Source: Micromonospora rhizosphaerae (GTDB lineage Bacteria > Actinomycetota > Actinomycetes > Mycobacteriales > Micromonosporaceae). Taken from it: a stretch of DNA of 64,000 nt. Of the stretch, positions 34,030-42,658 are shown one piece after another. Where the stretch lies: assembly GCF_900091465.1 (NCBI RefSeq), contig NZ_FMHV01000002.1, positions 1,984,001 through 2,048,000 of the forward strand, read 5' to 3'. How positions within the stretch are numbered: the first letter of the stretch is position 1; the number at the start of each line of letters is the position of its first letter. The position numbers were made by a program, and so were the translations under genes. Under the pieces are notes generated by a model that did no database searches, had not been told where the DNA came from, and was given only the letters and a program-made list of their open reading frames with translations.

Positions 34030-35480
34030 GCTGGTCCCCTTCGGACCATATCGCTGAGCTCTCTAAGCGCAGACATGCTTCTTTCTAGGCTCTTCTCGAG
34101 GAGTAGTAGAGCCTCCTCGGGATCCTCCTGCGACTCAGCGGTAGGCTCAACCTCTATAGAAAGTGCCAGGTTGTCCCCGCGCTCCCTGATCTCCGCACGC
34201 GAGAACACCTGATATGAGTCGCTGAGGGACTCACGTCTTGTTCGTCGGGCTTCACGGCCAACGTTCGGGTCGTGCCCATAGGCATGCTCGAACGCTCGCA
34301 GCGTCTCCTCGGTGAGGCTTTCGGATTTGCTGCGCCCGTGACCCTTCCCTCTGAGGTCATACAACCACAGTTCCTTGGTGCCTTGAAAGCTGTCTCCATC
34401 GTTCTTGGTGATGAAAAGCACATGCGTCTTCACGGAAGCTGCATAGAAGAGCCCTGGTGGCAGGCGGAGCATGGTGTGAAGGTCACACGAATCCATCATG
34501 TACCGGCGAACGTTGAGACCCACCGTCTCTTCGTATAAGACGTTGTCAGGTACCACGATCGCTGCCCGTCCACCAGGTGCAAGCGCTGAGATAATGTGCT
34601 GAACAAAGCAGAGTTGTTTATTGCTTGTCGGGAAGGGAAGATCGTCGCGATCCGGAAGACCGCCTCCCCGCTTGGTCCCGAAAGGAGGGTTGCTCAAGAT
34701 CAGAGTTGCCGGCGGAAGGTCCTTACCTGCGCTCGACAGCGTGTCGCCGTATACTAGCCCGACAGCATCATCGTTCACGAGACCATGCAAGAACAGGTTC
34801 ATCAGGGCAAGTGAGTACGTGTCGTCAACATGTTCGACTCCGTGGAAGATGGCCGAAAGCTCTTTTTCCGCGACGTCGGACCATGTATCGCTGTTCGCTC
34901 GAATATAGTTGCCGGCTGAGACGAGAAAGCCTGCCGTACCTGCGGCTGGGTCTTGAATTACGTCCCCCAGTGAGGGTTTCATTACTCGGACTATGCTGTC
35001 GATCAGTAGTCTCGGCGTGAAATACTGCCCGGCACCCGATCGCTTTTCGTTCGCATTCTTTTCGAGCAGACCTTCGTAGAGATCTCCTAGTCCTTCACGA
35101 GAGATCTCGTACCAAGCGAAACGGTCGATGCTTTGAACGAGGACTCTGAGAGTCTTGGCCTTCTTTATGGAGGTGCGACTCTGCGAAAAGATCCTGCTGA
35201 CAACCTCGGAGTCTGATGTCGCAAGCGAGCGAAGCAATCCTCCATACCGTTCCAGGAGGATGTTCTCGGGGCACTCTGTGAGGGCGGTCCACCTGCACCC
35301 TTGTGGAAGCTTGTGCTCGACCTTCAACTCGGCGGCAAGCTTCAGGAACAGGAGGTACGACAGCTCTACAAGATACTGGTGGAAAGTGACGCCGTCGTCC
35401 TTCAGCGCGTTACATAGTGCCCACACCTTGTTGACGCTGTCTCTAGTCTCGGCTCGCAAGGTCGACGTCCTATCCTTCAC
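34026..35480 (-). CDS. hsdM: Type I restriction-modification methyltransferase subunit
   Basis: 484 residues from a GTG at 35480. An N-terminal helical HsdM domain (about 10-140) is followed by the N6-adenine methylase domain with SAM motif I DPAAGTAGFLVSAG and catalytic motif IV LSNPPFG; RSGAGQYFTPRLLIDSIV is the typical HsdM hinge. First gene of a four-gene overlapping operon. No HsdR-like gene is found upstream or downstream in the window. Confidence 0.92.
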   Translation of the reverse strand: MKDRTSTLRAETRDSVNKVWALCNALKDDGVTFHQYLVELSYLLFLKLAAELKVEHKLPQGCRWTALTECPENILLERYGGLLRSLATSDSEVVSRIFSQSRTSIKKAKTLRVLVQSIDRFAWYEISREGLGDLYEGLLEKNANEKRSGAGQYFTPRLLIDSIVRVMKPSLGDVIQDPAAGTAGFLVSAGNYIRANSDTWSDVAEKELSAIFHGVEHVDDTYSLALMNLFLHGLVNDDAVGLVYGDTLSSAGKDLPPATLILSNPPFGTKRGGGLPDRDDLPFPTSNKQLCFVQHIISALAPGGRAAIVVPDNVLYEETVGLNVRRYMMDSCDLHTMLRLPPGLFYAASVKTHVLFITKNDGDSFQGTKELWLYDLRGKGHGRSKSESLTEETLRAFEHAYGHDPNVGREARRTRRESLSDSYQVFSRAEIRERGDNLALSIEVEPTAESQEDPEEALLLLEKSLERSMSALRELSDMVRRGPA

Positions 35481-35641
35481 CTGGCAGTTGCTCCCAGAGC
35501 CTACGCAAAGGCTGAGACTGTACGTAGCCTCAGGCGTCGGCCGTTGGGAGTACGATCTGCCCGTCCTGGCTCGGTGGTTCTTGGTGGGGCGCTGGGTCCA
35601 CCAGTGGGCGGCGGCACCGCGCTCCCTGGTCGGCCGGGCAG

Positions 35642-35869
35642 CTATGTCTGACGCTCAGCGACGAAGGTCCCCTTACCCTGTTGGCCTTCTACGAGGCCAC
35701 GGTCGCGAAGGATCCGAAGTGCAGCCTGTGCGGTCGAAACACTTACCTTGTACTGCTCGGCCAGCTGGGCGTACGTGGGCAGCTTGTCGCCTGGCGCCAG
35801 GTCGCCGCTCTCGATCTGCTCTGTGATGGCGTTGACGACGCGTAGATAGTCCGCGGGTCGGTTGGGCAT
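35642..35869 (-). CDS. Small GntR-family repressor (DNA-binding domain only)
   Basis: 75 residues from the ATG at 35869, which has GAGGAG about 9 bases upstream; a GTG at 35893 is possible. The whole protein is one GntR winged helix (LAPGDKLPTYAQLAEQYKVSVSTAQAALRILRDRGLV) with the wing GKGTFV and no ligand domain. Such proteins resemble KorSA-type regulators of actinomycete integrative elements. Candidate target: the operator just upstream. Confidence 0.82.
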   Translation of the reverse strand: MPNRPADYLRVVNAITEQIESGDLAPGDKLPTYAQLAEQYKVSVSTAQAALRILRDRGLVEGQQGKGTFVAERQT

Positions 35870-35935
35870 GTGATGGCACTCCTCGCTCGGCACCTCGATT
35901 TGAGCACGAGGAGGTCGCCAACTACAAGACGCATG

Positions 35936-35964
35936 TTGACTTAGGTAAGTACGTCACCTAACGT
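35936..35964 (+). promoter_or_regulatory. Promoter overlapped by inverted repeats (GntR operator candidate)
   Basis: TTGACT (35936-35941), 17-bp spacer, TAACGT (35959-35964) is a strong sigma-70-type match reading right. It is covered by TTAGGT-N9-ACCTAA (35941-35946 and 35956-35961) and by a tighter ACTTA-gg-TAAGT (35939-35950). A repressor bound here would block the -10/-35 region. Confidence 0.6.
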
Positions 35965-36282
35965 CGTCGACGCGGGTTTCCTCGCTCGGCAGCCTGGTTT
36001 CCCGCGTCTGGGGTGATTGCCCAGCGGGGTCGGGGCAGCGGCTGTGACAGAGGGCCCATGTCGTCAAAGCTGTCCCGGCCTCGCTGAGCCTGATGTTCCC
36101 CTCGGTGCACGAGGACCGTGGCGCCAACAGCAACGCCTCGCACATCCTTCCGCCGCTGGCAGCGGCCGCGGAATGCAGAAGCAGGCCCGGGGTGGGTGCT
36201 GGGCTCCGGCCGGTACGGACGCGCGGTCGTATCGGCCGTCCCCGCCCGCCTCGGCGCCGCAACCATCCGACCAGGGAGGATC
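35965..36282. other. Non-coding stretch between the promoter and the first small gene
   Basis: About 320 bases without a convincing gene; the open frames here have no ribosome-binding site or recognisable product. It may be a long leader for the small-gene operon. Confidence 0.4.
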
Positions 36283-36537
36283 ATGGACTCGATCGACGAC
36301 ATTCTTGGCGAACTACCCCTACCGCCCTACATCACCGCCGAAGACGTCACCTTCGCCGTCAAGGCCATCACCGTGCACGCCGCCGAGCAATGGCCCGATG
36401 GCCCCCGCTGCCGCAATGACCGCGCCCCACACCCCTGCCGCCTGCACCGCTGGGGCCGCCGCGTCCTGATCCGCCGTGGCCTGACCGAGCGCGAGATCGA
36501 GACCCTGATCGCCGAAGAGACAGCGAGGCAGCCGTGA
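36283..36537 (+). CDS. Small hypothetical protein, first of a four-gene set
   Basis: 84 residues; the ATG at 36283 has AGGGAGG directly upstream. Acidic N-terminus (MDSIDDILGELPLPPY), then a middle with two cysteines and two histidines (CRNDRAPHPCRLHRWGRR) and a charged C-terminal helix. Function not recognised. Its stop overlaps the next start (GTGA). Confidence 0.7.
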   Translation: MDSIDDILGELPLPPYITAEDVTFAVKAITVHAAEQWPDGPRCRNDRAPHPCRLHRWGRRVLIRRGLTEREIETLIAEETARQP

Positions 36538-36800
36538 TCTACGTGACCGGGGAACGCCTGCAACCGCACCAGGTCCGGGCCGCCGGCTTCGACACCCGCT
36601 GGCGCGGCCTCGACCCCGACCAGGTCCACGCCTACCTCAACCAGCTCGCCGACGAACTCGAGCGCCTACACCGCGAGCTGACCACCGCGAACACCGAGGC
36701 CGAACGCATCCGCCAGGCGCTGCGCCAGTGGCAGTCCCGCCACACCGGCTGCCGCTACACCGACCCCGACTGGTCACTCAACAATCGGTGGCGGCAGTGA
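36534..36800 (+). CDS. Small DivIVA-domain protein
   Basis: 88 residues from a GTG. AAGFDTRWRGLDPDQVHAYL followed by a coiled-coil (LADELERLHRELTTANTEAERI) is the DivIVA-domain pattern, here in a stand-alone small form. Overlaps both neighbours by 4 bp. Cellular role unknown. Confidence 0.75.
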   Translation: MIYVTGERLQPHQVRAAGFDTRWRGLDPDQVHAYLNQLADELERLHRELTTANTEAERIRQALRQWQSRHTGCRYTDPDWSLNNRWRQ

Positions 36801-37051
36801 CCGTGCCCCGCTGGATCATCCACCTGCCCACCACCCTGACCGGCCTGGACGCTGCCGCCGAGCTGGCCTTTGCACTGCGCGAATCCCTCGGCCACATCCC
36901 AGCCCTCGACTTCGGCGAGACCACCCTCAGCGAGGAGGACAGGCAGCACCTCCGCCACCGGGTCTGGTGCGACGCTCGGCTCGACGGCGGCCGTCGCTGC
37001 CGACTACGCGACGGGCACTCCGGATCGTGTGGGACCACGGGGGAGGGCTGA
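36797..37051 (+). CDS. Small hypothetical protein with cysteine-rich C-terminus
   Basis: 84 residues from a GTG at 36797 (GTGA overlap). The C-terminus has three cysteines (VWCDARLDGGRRCRLRDGHSGSCG), suggesting metal binding. No family recognised; kept because it is coupled to its neighbour and well placed in the set. Confidence 0.6.
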   Translation: MTVPRWIIHLPTTLTGLDAAAELAFALRESLGHIPALDFGETTLSEEDRQHLRHRVWCDARLDGGRRCRLRDGHSGSCGTTGEG

Positions 37052-37069
37052 CGCCGGTACCGTCCGGGG

Positions 37070-37456
37070 ATGCTCGACGCCGAAGATCTTCTGGCCGCCT
37101 TCACGCCTCCCCAGCCGTACACGATGGAAGCCGCCGCCGGCGCTCCCAGCTCGCCCGGCGTGCACGTGGTCCTGGAACGCGGCACCGTCATCTACGTCGG
37201 CTACACGAGGCGAGGTCTGCGCGGCCGCCTCCGGCAGCACCTGACCGGCAACCGGGACTCATCCGTACTGCACGAGCAGGTCGGCCAGCTCCTCGACAAG
37301 CCCGGCCACGAGGCATCCGCCGAGGACATCGCCGACTGGCTGAGCCGGTGCGAGGTCCGCTGGCAGGAGACCGACAACCCGGAGGGTACGAAGGAAGCCC
37401 TGGTCCTGGCCCTCAAGCCCCGCCTCAACCGGCAGGTGCCGAAGCCGCGCTACTGA
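37070..37456 (+). CDS. GIY-YIG-like nuclease domain protein
   Basis: 128 residues. SPGVHVVLERGTVIYVGYTRRGLRGRLRQHLTG follows the GIY-YIG layout: the first strand motif is altered to GVH, the second is YVG, and the catalytic-type arginine in RGRLRQHL is kept. The later EGTKEALVLALKPRLN supplies the family's conserved glutamate-alanine and asparagine positions. Could be a phage or plasmid defence nuclease or an element function; separate from the adjacent regulator by strand. Confidence 0.75.
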   Translation: MLDAEDLLAAFTPPQPYTMEAAAGAPSSPGVHVVLERGTVIYVGYTRRGLRGRLRQHLTGNRDSSVLHEQVGQLLDKPGHEASAEDIADWLSRCEVRWQETDNPEGTKEALVLALKPRLNRQVPKPRY

Positions 37457-37500
37457 AACTGCGGCGACTTCTGCTGGCCGCGGTACGGGCCGCGGGCCCG

Positions 37501-37959
37501 TCAGTCCTGCTTGCCGCCCGCCGAGCGGCCTGCCAACGCCGCCTCGAGGTTGCCGGCCATGACCGAGAGGATCCGGACGGTCTCGGCGTACTGCTCCGGG
37601 GTGAGCCCGCGCAGCAGCAGCCGCCGCGTCCCGCCGACGCGCTCGGCCGCCGTGCCGTGTGCGGCGCGACCGTGCTCGGTCAGGGTGAGCGCGTCGGCGT
37701 CGTACCCGACCCATCCCCGCGCGACCAGGCCGTCAGGCCCGTCGAGGGCGGCGTCGAGTTGGGGTACGCCATCCGGCCAGAACGGTGCGAGCGCTTGCTC
37801 GATCTCGCTGCGGCTGCGCGTCCCGCCGGAGAGCACGTTCAGGATCTGCCACTGCCGTCGGTCGAGGCCGAGGTCGCCCAGCGTCGCGTCGAACTGCTCC
37901 TCGATCAGGTTGTGCAGGTGCTTGAGCCAGTAGCCGATCGGCTTATCCGTGCCGCTCAC
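37501..37959 (-). CDS. MarR-like winged-helix regulator
   Basis: 152 residues from a GTG at 37959 with AAGGAGG 6 bases upstream. The layout is helical dimerisation ends flanking a winged helix (LDRRQWQILNVLSGGTRSRSEIEQAL, ARGWVGYDADALTLTEHGRAA). It is divergent from a secreted protein gene 96 bp away. Target unknown. Confidence 0.8.
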   Translation of the reverse strand: MSGTDKPIGYWLKHLHNLIEEQFDATLGDLGLDRRQWQILNVLSGGTRSRSEIEQALAPFWPDGVPQLDAALDGPDGLVARGWVGYDADALTLTEHGRAAHGTAAERVGGTRRLLLRGLTPEQYAETVRILSVMAGNLEAALAGRSAGGKQD

Positions 37960-38055
37960 CACCGCCTCCTTCCGGGTAAGCCCTTCCATCACAATTCGAC
38001 TCGGTGTCAAGTGGAGTCGGGTAGGTGGTTCCGTGGCGCCGCCAGGGTCACGGGC

Positions 38056-39348
38056 ATGATTGTTTCTACTCCTGGCCTGTCCCGCTTCCGCCGTACCGGG
38101 GCGATCGCGGCGGCCGCGTTGGCCGCGGTGGCTCTCGGGGTCGTTCCGGGGGCCCGCGCCGAGGCTGCCGGCGACACCCTTCCGCTCGACGACGGCGACC
38201 TGACGGAGGTACGCACCAGCCGTGCCCTGGCCGACGGTGTCACCCTGACCCGGATCGAGCGGGGCAGCGAGCCGGCGCCGGCCGACCAGATCAACACCAC
38301 CACGCGGGGCCCGTGGGTGGTCAACGTGCTCACCATCGACCCGAGCCAGGCCCGCGGGCACCTCAAGGCGACGTACGGCCCGAACCTGAGCCAGGTCGAG
38401 AAGACCACGGACCTCGTCCGCGCCTCCGGCGCCCTGGCCGGGGTCAACGCCTCCTTCTTCACCTTCACCGCCAGCCAGCTCTACCCCGGCGACCCGGTCG
38501 GGCTGGGGCTGTTCGGCGGGAAGCTGCTCAGCGAGCCCACCACCGATCCGGCCGAGGTCAACTTCGTCGTCGACGCCAACAGCAACCGCGCCCTGACCGG
38601 GAAGCTCACCTGGTCGGGAAGTGTGCGCAACCGGCAGACCGAGGCCACCCTGCCGCTGGAGTTCCTCAACCACCCGCCGGTCGTCCCCGCCGGCTGCGCC
38701 GCCCTCGCCGACCAGACGCAGTGCACCCTCCCCGGCGACGTCGTCGAGTTCACCCCCGAGTTCGCCTCGTCCACCCCGTCCGGTGCCGGCGTGGAGGTCG
38801 TGCTCGACCGGCTCGGCTGCGTGGTGCGCACCTCGACCACCCGGGGCACCGCCCTTGCCGCCGGCGAGACCTCGCTGCAGGCGACCGGGCGGGACACCGT
38901 TGCCCTGCTGGACGTGGCCGGGCAGGGGTGCGTGGACCGGACCTCGACCCTGACCGACCAGCAGGGTGAGGAACTTCCCGTGCGGCCCGGGCTGTTCGGG
39001 GTGAACGGCCGCTACCCGTTGACCGCGGACGGCCAGATCGTCGTACCGGCCGGCTCCGGCAGCTTCTTCGCCCGCAACCCCCGTACCATCGCCGGAACCA
39101 CGCGGGACGGGAAGATCGTGCTCGCGACCATCGACGGCCGCCAGACCACCAGCGTCGGCACCACCATGGACGAGACCGCCGCCGTCGCCCAGGCGCTCGG
39201 CATGGACGACGCGGTCAACCTCGACGGCGGCGGATCCACCGCGATGGCCGTCGAGGGTGCCCTGGTCAACCGGCCGAGCGGGTCGACCGAGCGGGCCGTC
39301 GGCGACGCGCTCATCTACCTGGACGGCCCGTACCGCAGCGGAAACTGA
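38056..39348 (+). CDS. Secreted phosphodiester glycosidase (NAGPA-domain) family protein
   Basis: 430 residues from the ATG at 38056, with a signal peptide (about 1-37, ending ARAEA). The NAGPA domain core appears as WVVNVLTIDPSQ, GALAGVNASFF and the C-terminal DDAVNLDGGGSTAMAV. A middle insertion contains two cysteine pairs. The family removes phosphodiester-linked sugars from polymers, probably in the wall or exopolysaccharide; exact substrate not predictable. Confidence 0.88.
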   Translation: MIVSTPGLSRFRRTGAIAAAALAAVALGVVPGARAEAAGDTLPLDDGDLTEVRTSRALADGVTLTRIERGSEPAPADQINTTTRGPWVVNVLTIDPSQARGHLKATYGPNLSQVEKTTDLVRASGALAGVNASFFTFTASQLYPGDPVGLGLFGGKLLSEPTTDPAEVNFVVDANSNRALTGKLTWSGSVRNRQTEATLPLEFLNHPPVVPAGCAALADQTQCTLPGDVVEFTPEFASSTPSGAGVEVVLDRLGCVVRTSTTRGTALAAGETSLQATGRDTVALLDVAGQGCVDRTSTLTDQQGEELPVRPGLFGVNGRYPLTADGQIVVPAGSGSFFARNPRTIAGTTRDGKIVLATIDGRQTTSVGTTMDETAAVAQALGMDDAVNLDGGGSTAMAVEGALVNRPSGSTERAVGDALIYLDGPYRSGN

Positions 39349-39370
39349 CCGCCGCCACCGACGCGAGCCG

Positions 39371-39398
39371 CGGCGGCCGGCCAATCGGCTGGCCGCCG
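39371..39398. terminator. Bidirectional hairpin between convergent genes
   Basis: CGGCGGCC pairs with GGCCGCCG around a 12-base loop, midway between the stop codons of two convergent genes. Confidence 0.55.
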
Positions 39399-39419
39399 GG
39401 GCCGGCGACAGGACCAGGG

Positions 39420-40250
39420 TCAGCTCTCCTTGTCCAGAAAGGCGAGCGTGACCGCGGCGAAGAGCGGGGACAGGAAGAGGTTGTAGTGGGTCAGCCCGGG
39501 CAGGATGGCCAGTGCGTGCCCGCCCTTCGGCCGCCCCTCGCCCGCCCAGCCGCCGTCGCGCAGGCCGCCGTCGAGCAGGTTGAAGACCTCCACGTAGTGG
39601 CTCGGCGGCGCCATGTCGGCGTCGGCGGCGACCACCAGCGTCGGCACCTGCAGGCCGCGAACCTGCTCGGTGTAGTCGAAGTCCTTGGCCATCGCCGCAC
39701 CGATCTTGTCCAGCAGCCGGGGGAAGTCCTCGGGATGCGGCGCCACCCGCTGGTAGAGCTCGTACATCGGGGTGTCTTTCATGAATTCGGCGGCCGCGCC
39801 GGTGACCTGGCCCTGCTGCGCGAGCATCTCGGGGTAGATCGCGTCGCGGCGGATGTTCGCGGACGCCGAAACCAGGCGGCCCACCTTGTCGGGGTGGCGG
39901 ATGGCGACCAGGAGCGCGACGCCGCCGCCGAGGGAGTAGCCGACGACGTCCGGCTTCTCCAGACCGAGGTGGTCGATGAGGGCCGCGACGTCGTCGGCCA
40001 TCAGCGTGATGTCGAGCGGCCGGTCGACGTCGGCGGTCCGGCCGTGCCCCTGCAGGTCGACCAGGATGACCTGGTGCCGGTCGGCCAGCGTGGGCAGGAT
40101 CGGCCCGAACATCTCACCCGAGCCGAGCCCGCCGTGCAGCAGGATCATCGGGCGGCCGGCCCCGTGCGTCTCGTAGTACAGGTTGACGCCGTTGACCTCG
40201 GCGTACTGGCCGGAGGTGGTGGGTTCGGCGGTCCACTGCGTGGTGGTCAT
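39420..40250 (-). CDS. Alpha/beta-fold hydrolase
   Basis: 276 residues from the ATG at 40250 with GAGGAG upstream. ILLHGGLGSGEMF forms the oxyanion region, VVGYSLGGGVAL holds the nucleophile serine, and GLTHYNLF near the end supplies the histidine. Substrate unknown. Divergent from a sigma factor gene with a 129-bp gap, so it may be a target or partner of that factor. Confidence 0.87.
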   Translation of the reverse strand: MTTTQWTAEPTTSGQYAEVNGVNLYYETHGAGRPMILLHGGLGSGEMFGPILPTLADRHQVILVDLQGHGRTADVDRPLDITLMADDVAALIDHLGLEKPDVVGYSLGGGVALLVAIRHPDKVGRLVSASANIRRDAIYPEMLAQQGQVTGAAAEFMKDTPMYELYQRVAPHPEDFPRLLDKIGAAMAKDFDYTEQVRGLQVPTLVVAADADMAPPSHYVEVFNLLDGGLRDGGWAGEGRPKGGHALAILPGLTHYNLFLSPLFAAVTLAFLDKES

Positions 40251-40379
40251 GAGGTGCTCCTCGTGTCGTGTCGTCATCCGATGCCCTAGTGACCGGGCGA
40301 GCGCCGGAGACTCATCGCGGGGGGCGACACAAAATTCGCGGGGCCCGGGATCGTCGGGGGAGAGGGTTAGATTGGCGGC

Positions 40380-41357
40380 GTGAGTGACGTGGCGACCAGC
40401 ACATCCATCGAGTCACAGCTGGAGGCGTACCGGCCGGAGCTGACCGGCTACTGCTACCGGATGCTGGGCTCGGCCTTCGAGGCCGAGGACGCCGTACAGG
40501 ACACCTTCGTGCGGGCGTGGCGCAGCTTCGAGCGGTTCGAAGGGCGATCGGCGCTGCGGACCTGGCTGTACCGGATCGCGACGAACGTCTGCCTCAACAT
40601 GCTCGCCAGCGCGCAGCGTCGGGTCCGCCCGATGGACCTCGGTCCCGCCGGGTCCGGCGGCGCCACGCACCCGGGCGAGCCGCGCCCCGACGAGATCTGG
40701 GTCGGCCCGGTGCCGGACAGCCGGGTCCTGCCGGAGGGCAGCGACCCGGCCGAGGTGATCGCCGGCCGCGAGTCCGTCCGGTTGGCGTTCGTCGCCGCGC
40801 TGCAGCACCTGCCGCCGCGGCAGCGGGCCGTGCTCATCCTGCGCGAGGTGCTGGCCTGGTCGGCCCAGGAGGTGGCCGACCTGCTCGACACCACGGTGGC
40901 GAGCGTCAACAGCGCCCTGCAGCGGGCCCGGGCCACCCTCGCCGCCGCCGACACCGCCGCCGACGTCTACCGGCCGCTGGACGACGAGCAGAAGGCGCTG
41001 CTCGCGCGGTACGTGCGTGCATTCGAGGCGTACGACCTGAAGGCTCTCACCACGCTGCTGCACGAGGACGCCACGCTGTCGATGCCGCCGCTGCCGCTGT
41101 GGCTGCGCGGCCACGGCGACATCCACGCCTGGATGGCCGGCACAGGCAGCGGTTGCCGCGGCTCCCGCCTGGTGCCGGTGGTGGCGAACGGCCTGCCGGC
41201 GTTCGGGCAGTACCGCCCCAGCCTCGACGGCTCGGGCCACGACCCCTGGGCGCTGATGGTGCTGGAGATCTCAGCCGGACGGATCGCGGCGGTCAACAAC
41301 TTCCTCGACACCGCCCACCTGTTCCCGCTCTTCGGGTTGCCCGACCGGCTCCCATAA
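40380..41357 (+). CDS. ECF sigma factor with SnoaL-like C-terminal domain (SigX5/SigG type)
   Basis: 325 residues, long for an ECF factor. Region 2 contains [22 protein letters not shown], region 4 [21 protein letters not shown] and [15 protein letters not shown], and residues about 200-325 form an NTF2/SnoaL-like domain ([19 protein letters not shown]) that replaces a separate anti-sigma in such families. TAGATT ends 6 bases before the GTG and no ribosome-binding site is present, so the mRNA may be leaderless. Confidence 0.9.
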   Translation: MSDVATSTSIESQLEAYRPELTGYCYRMLGSAFEAEDAVQDTFVRAWRSFERFEGRSALRTWLYRIATNVCLNMLASAQRRVRPMDLGPAGSGGATHPGEPRPDEIWVGPVPDSRVLPEGSDPAEVIAGRESVRLAFVAALQHLPPRQRAVLILREVLAWSAQEVADLLDTTVASVNSALQRARATLAAADTAADVYRPLDDEQKALLARYVRAFEAYDLKALTTLLHEDATLSMPPLPLWLRGHGDIHAWMAGTGSGCRGSRLVPVVANGLPAFGQYRPSLDGSGHDPWALMVLEISAGRIAAVNNFLDTAHLFPLFGLPDRLP

Positions 41358-41627
41358 CGGGTCGGTCAGGCCGAGCAGGTCGGCAAGTTCCAGCAGATCG
41401 GCGCTGCCGCCGCTGACCACCAGCCGCCAGCCATGCCGCCGCGCGGTCAGGCTCAGCCGGGCCAGCGCCTCGATCGCGACCACGTCGGGGCGCACCCCGG
41501 TCACGTCGCAGACCACCACGCCACGGTCCCGGCCACGCAGCGCCTCGGCCAGGTCACCGCAGAGGGCGGGGATGTCCGCCCGGGTCAGCGTCGCGCCGAC
41601 GGCGAAGGAGATCGCGAAGGTCGTCAC
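41271..41627 (-). CDS. STAS-domain protein (anti-sigma-antagonist-like)
   Basis: 118 residues from a GTG at 41627; the frame is open further upstream. [36 protein letters not shown] and [19 protein letters not shown] give a STAS-like alternation, without the usual phosphorylatable serine. Its 3' end overlaps the convergent sigma factor gene by 87 bp. A role in sigma regulation is possible. Confidence 0.65.
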   Translation of the reverse strand: MTTFAISFAVGATLTRADIPALCGDLAEALRGRDRGVVVCDVTGVRPDVVAIEALARLSLTARRHGWRLVVSGGSADLLELADLLGLTDPLWEPVGQPEEREQVGGVEEVVDRRDPSG

Positions 41628-41905
41628 CCGGGTAGGACCGCCGGGCGCCGGCAAACTCACCGCACCCGGACCGACGAATCCCGTTCGACTGCGGGGCCTG
41701 CCGTTCGCCGTCCAGGCCACCGGCCACTGGCCAGAGCCGAATGTACGGCCCGTACCGCAGCGGGAACTGACCGACGCCACTGACGAGTCGCAGCCGCTAT
41801 TCGACACCGGGTGCGGCCGGCTCCCATGCGATGGGCGCCGGCCGCACCCTCACCCGCCGTCAGGCTCTCTGCCGAGCTGAAGCGGCTTCGAGCCAAGGCT
41901 TCGCC

Positions 41906-42658
41906 TCAGTCGAGGGCGATGTAGAGGCGCTTGCCTGTCGGTACGTACCCGACCCGTTCGTAGACGCGCCAGGAATCCGTCCCGGAAGCCTCCAGCCAGG
42001 CAACCTCCACGCCGGTGGCGAACAGCCGCGCGGTGATCGCGGCGGTGAGCGCCCCGGCGATACCGCGGCGACGGCACTCCTTGCGGACCGCGATGCCAGC
42101 CACCTCGCTGACCCCGGCGCTGGGCGGAGTCGCCTGCCCGCCCGCGACACAGACACCGTCGCCGTTGCGGACCAGCATCACCACGCCGCCGTTGTCTTGG
42201 ACACGCCGTACGCGGGCGATGTCCGCCGGGGTCGCCACCGGCTCCTCGCCGAAGGCTTCGTTCTGTACGGCCACCAGGCCGGCGCGCTGTGCGTCCGTGG
42301 CCGGCTCCGCGACCTCGAACCCATCGGGTGTGGCCGGCACAGTCAGCGAATCGGGCGAGCAGACCAGGTAGTCGTGTCGCGCCTCCACCGTGAACCCGGC
42401 ATCGATCAGTTGCTGTTCCAGGCCCGGCGCGCAGCTGGTGACGTACTCCAGCCGGGGCACGCGGTCGATGTCCCGGAACGCCGCCACCAGTGTGGTCACA
42501 TCGGCCGGGGTAACAACGGCGTCGAGTTGTGGCGTCGCGTAGTTGACGAAGCGGCTGTCGGTGGTCGGATCCCACCCGATGACAAACGGTCCGACCTCGA
42601 TGGCGTTGGGACGCAAGGACAGGTTGGCGATGACGGAACGCTGGACGCGAGCATCCAT
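41906..42658 (-). CDS. GNAT-family N-acetyltransferase
   Basis: 250 residues from the ATG at 42658 (a TTG two codons upstream is possible). The C-terminal GNAT domain has EVAGIAVRKECRRRGIAGALTAAI with the acetyl-CoA-binding RRRGIAGAL loop and YERVGYVPTGKRLYI at the end. The N-terminal half (about 1-110) looks like a second degenerate GNAT or substrate domain. Substrate unknown. Confidence 0.85.
   Translation of the reverse strand: MDARVQRSVIANLSLRPNAIEVGPFVIGWDPTTDSRFVNYATPQLDAVVTPADVTTLVAAFRDIDRVPRLEYVTSCAPGLEQQLIDAGFTVEARHDYLVCSPDSLTVPATPDGFEVAEPATDAQRAGLVAVQNEAFGEEPVATPADIARVRRVQDNGGVVMLVRNGDGVCVAGGQATPPSAGVSEVAGIAVRKECRRRGIAGALTAAITARLFATGVEVAWLEASGTDSWRVYERVGYVPTGKRLYIALD

Noticed and set aside
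37960..39384. Minus-strand extension of the MarR-like gene
   Set aside because: Antisense to the NAGPA-domain gene; the GTG at 37959 has a strong ribosome-binding site.
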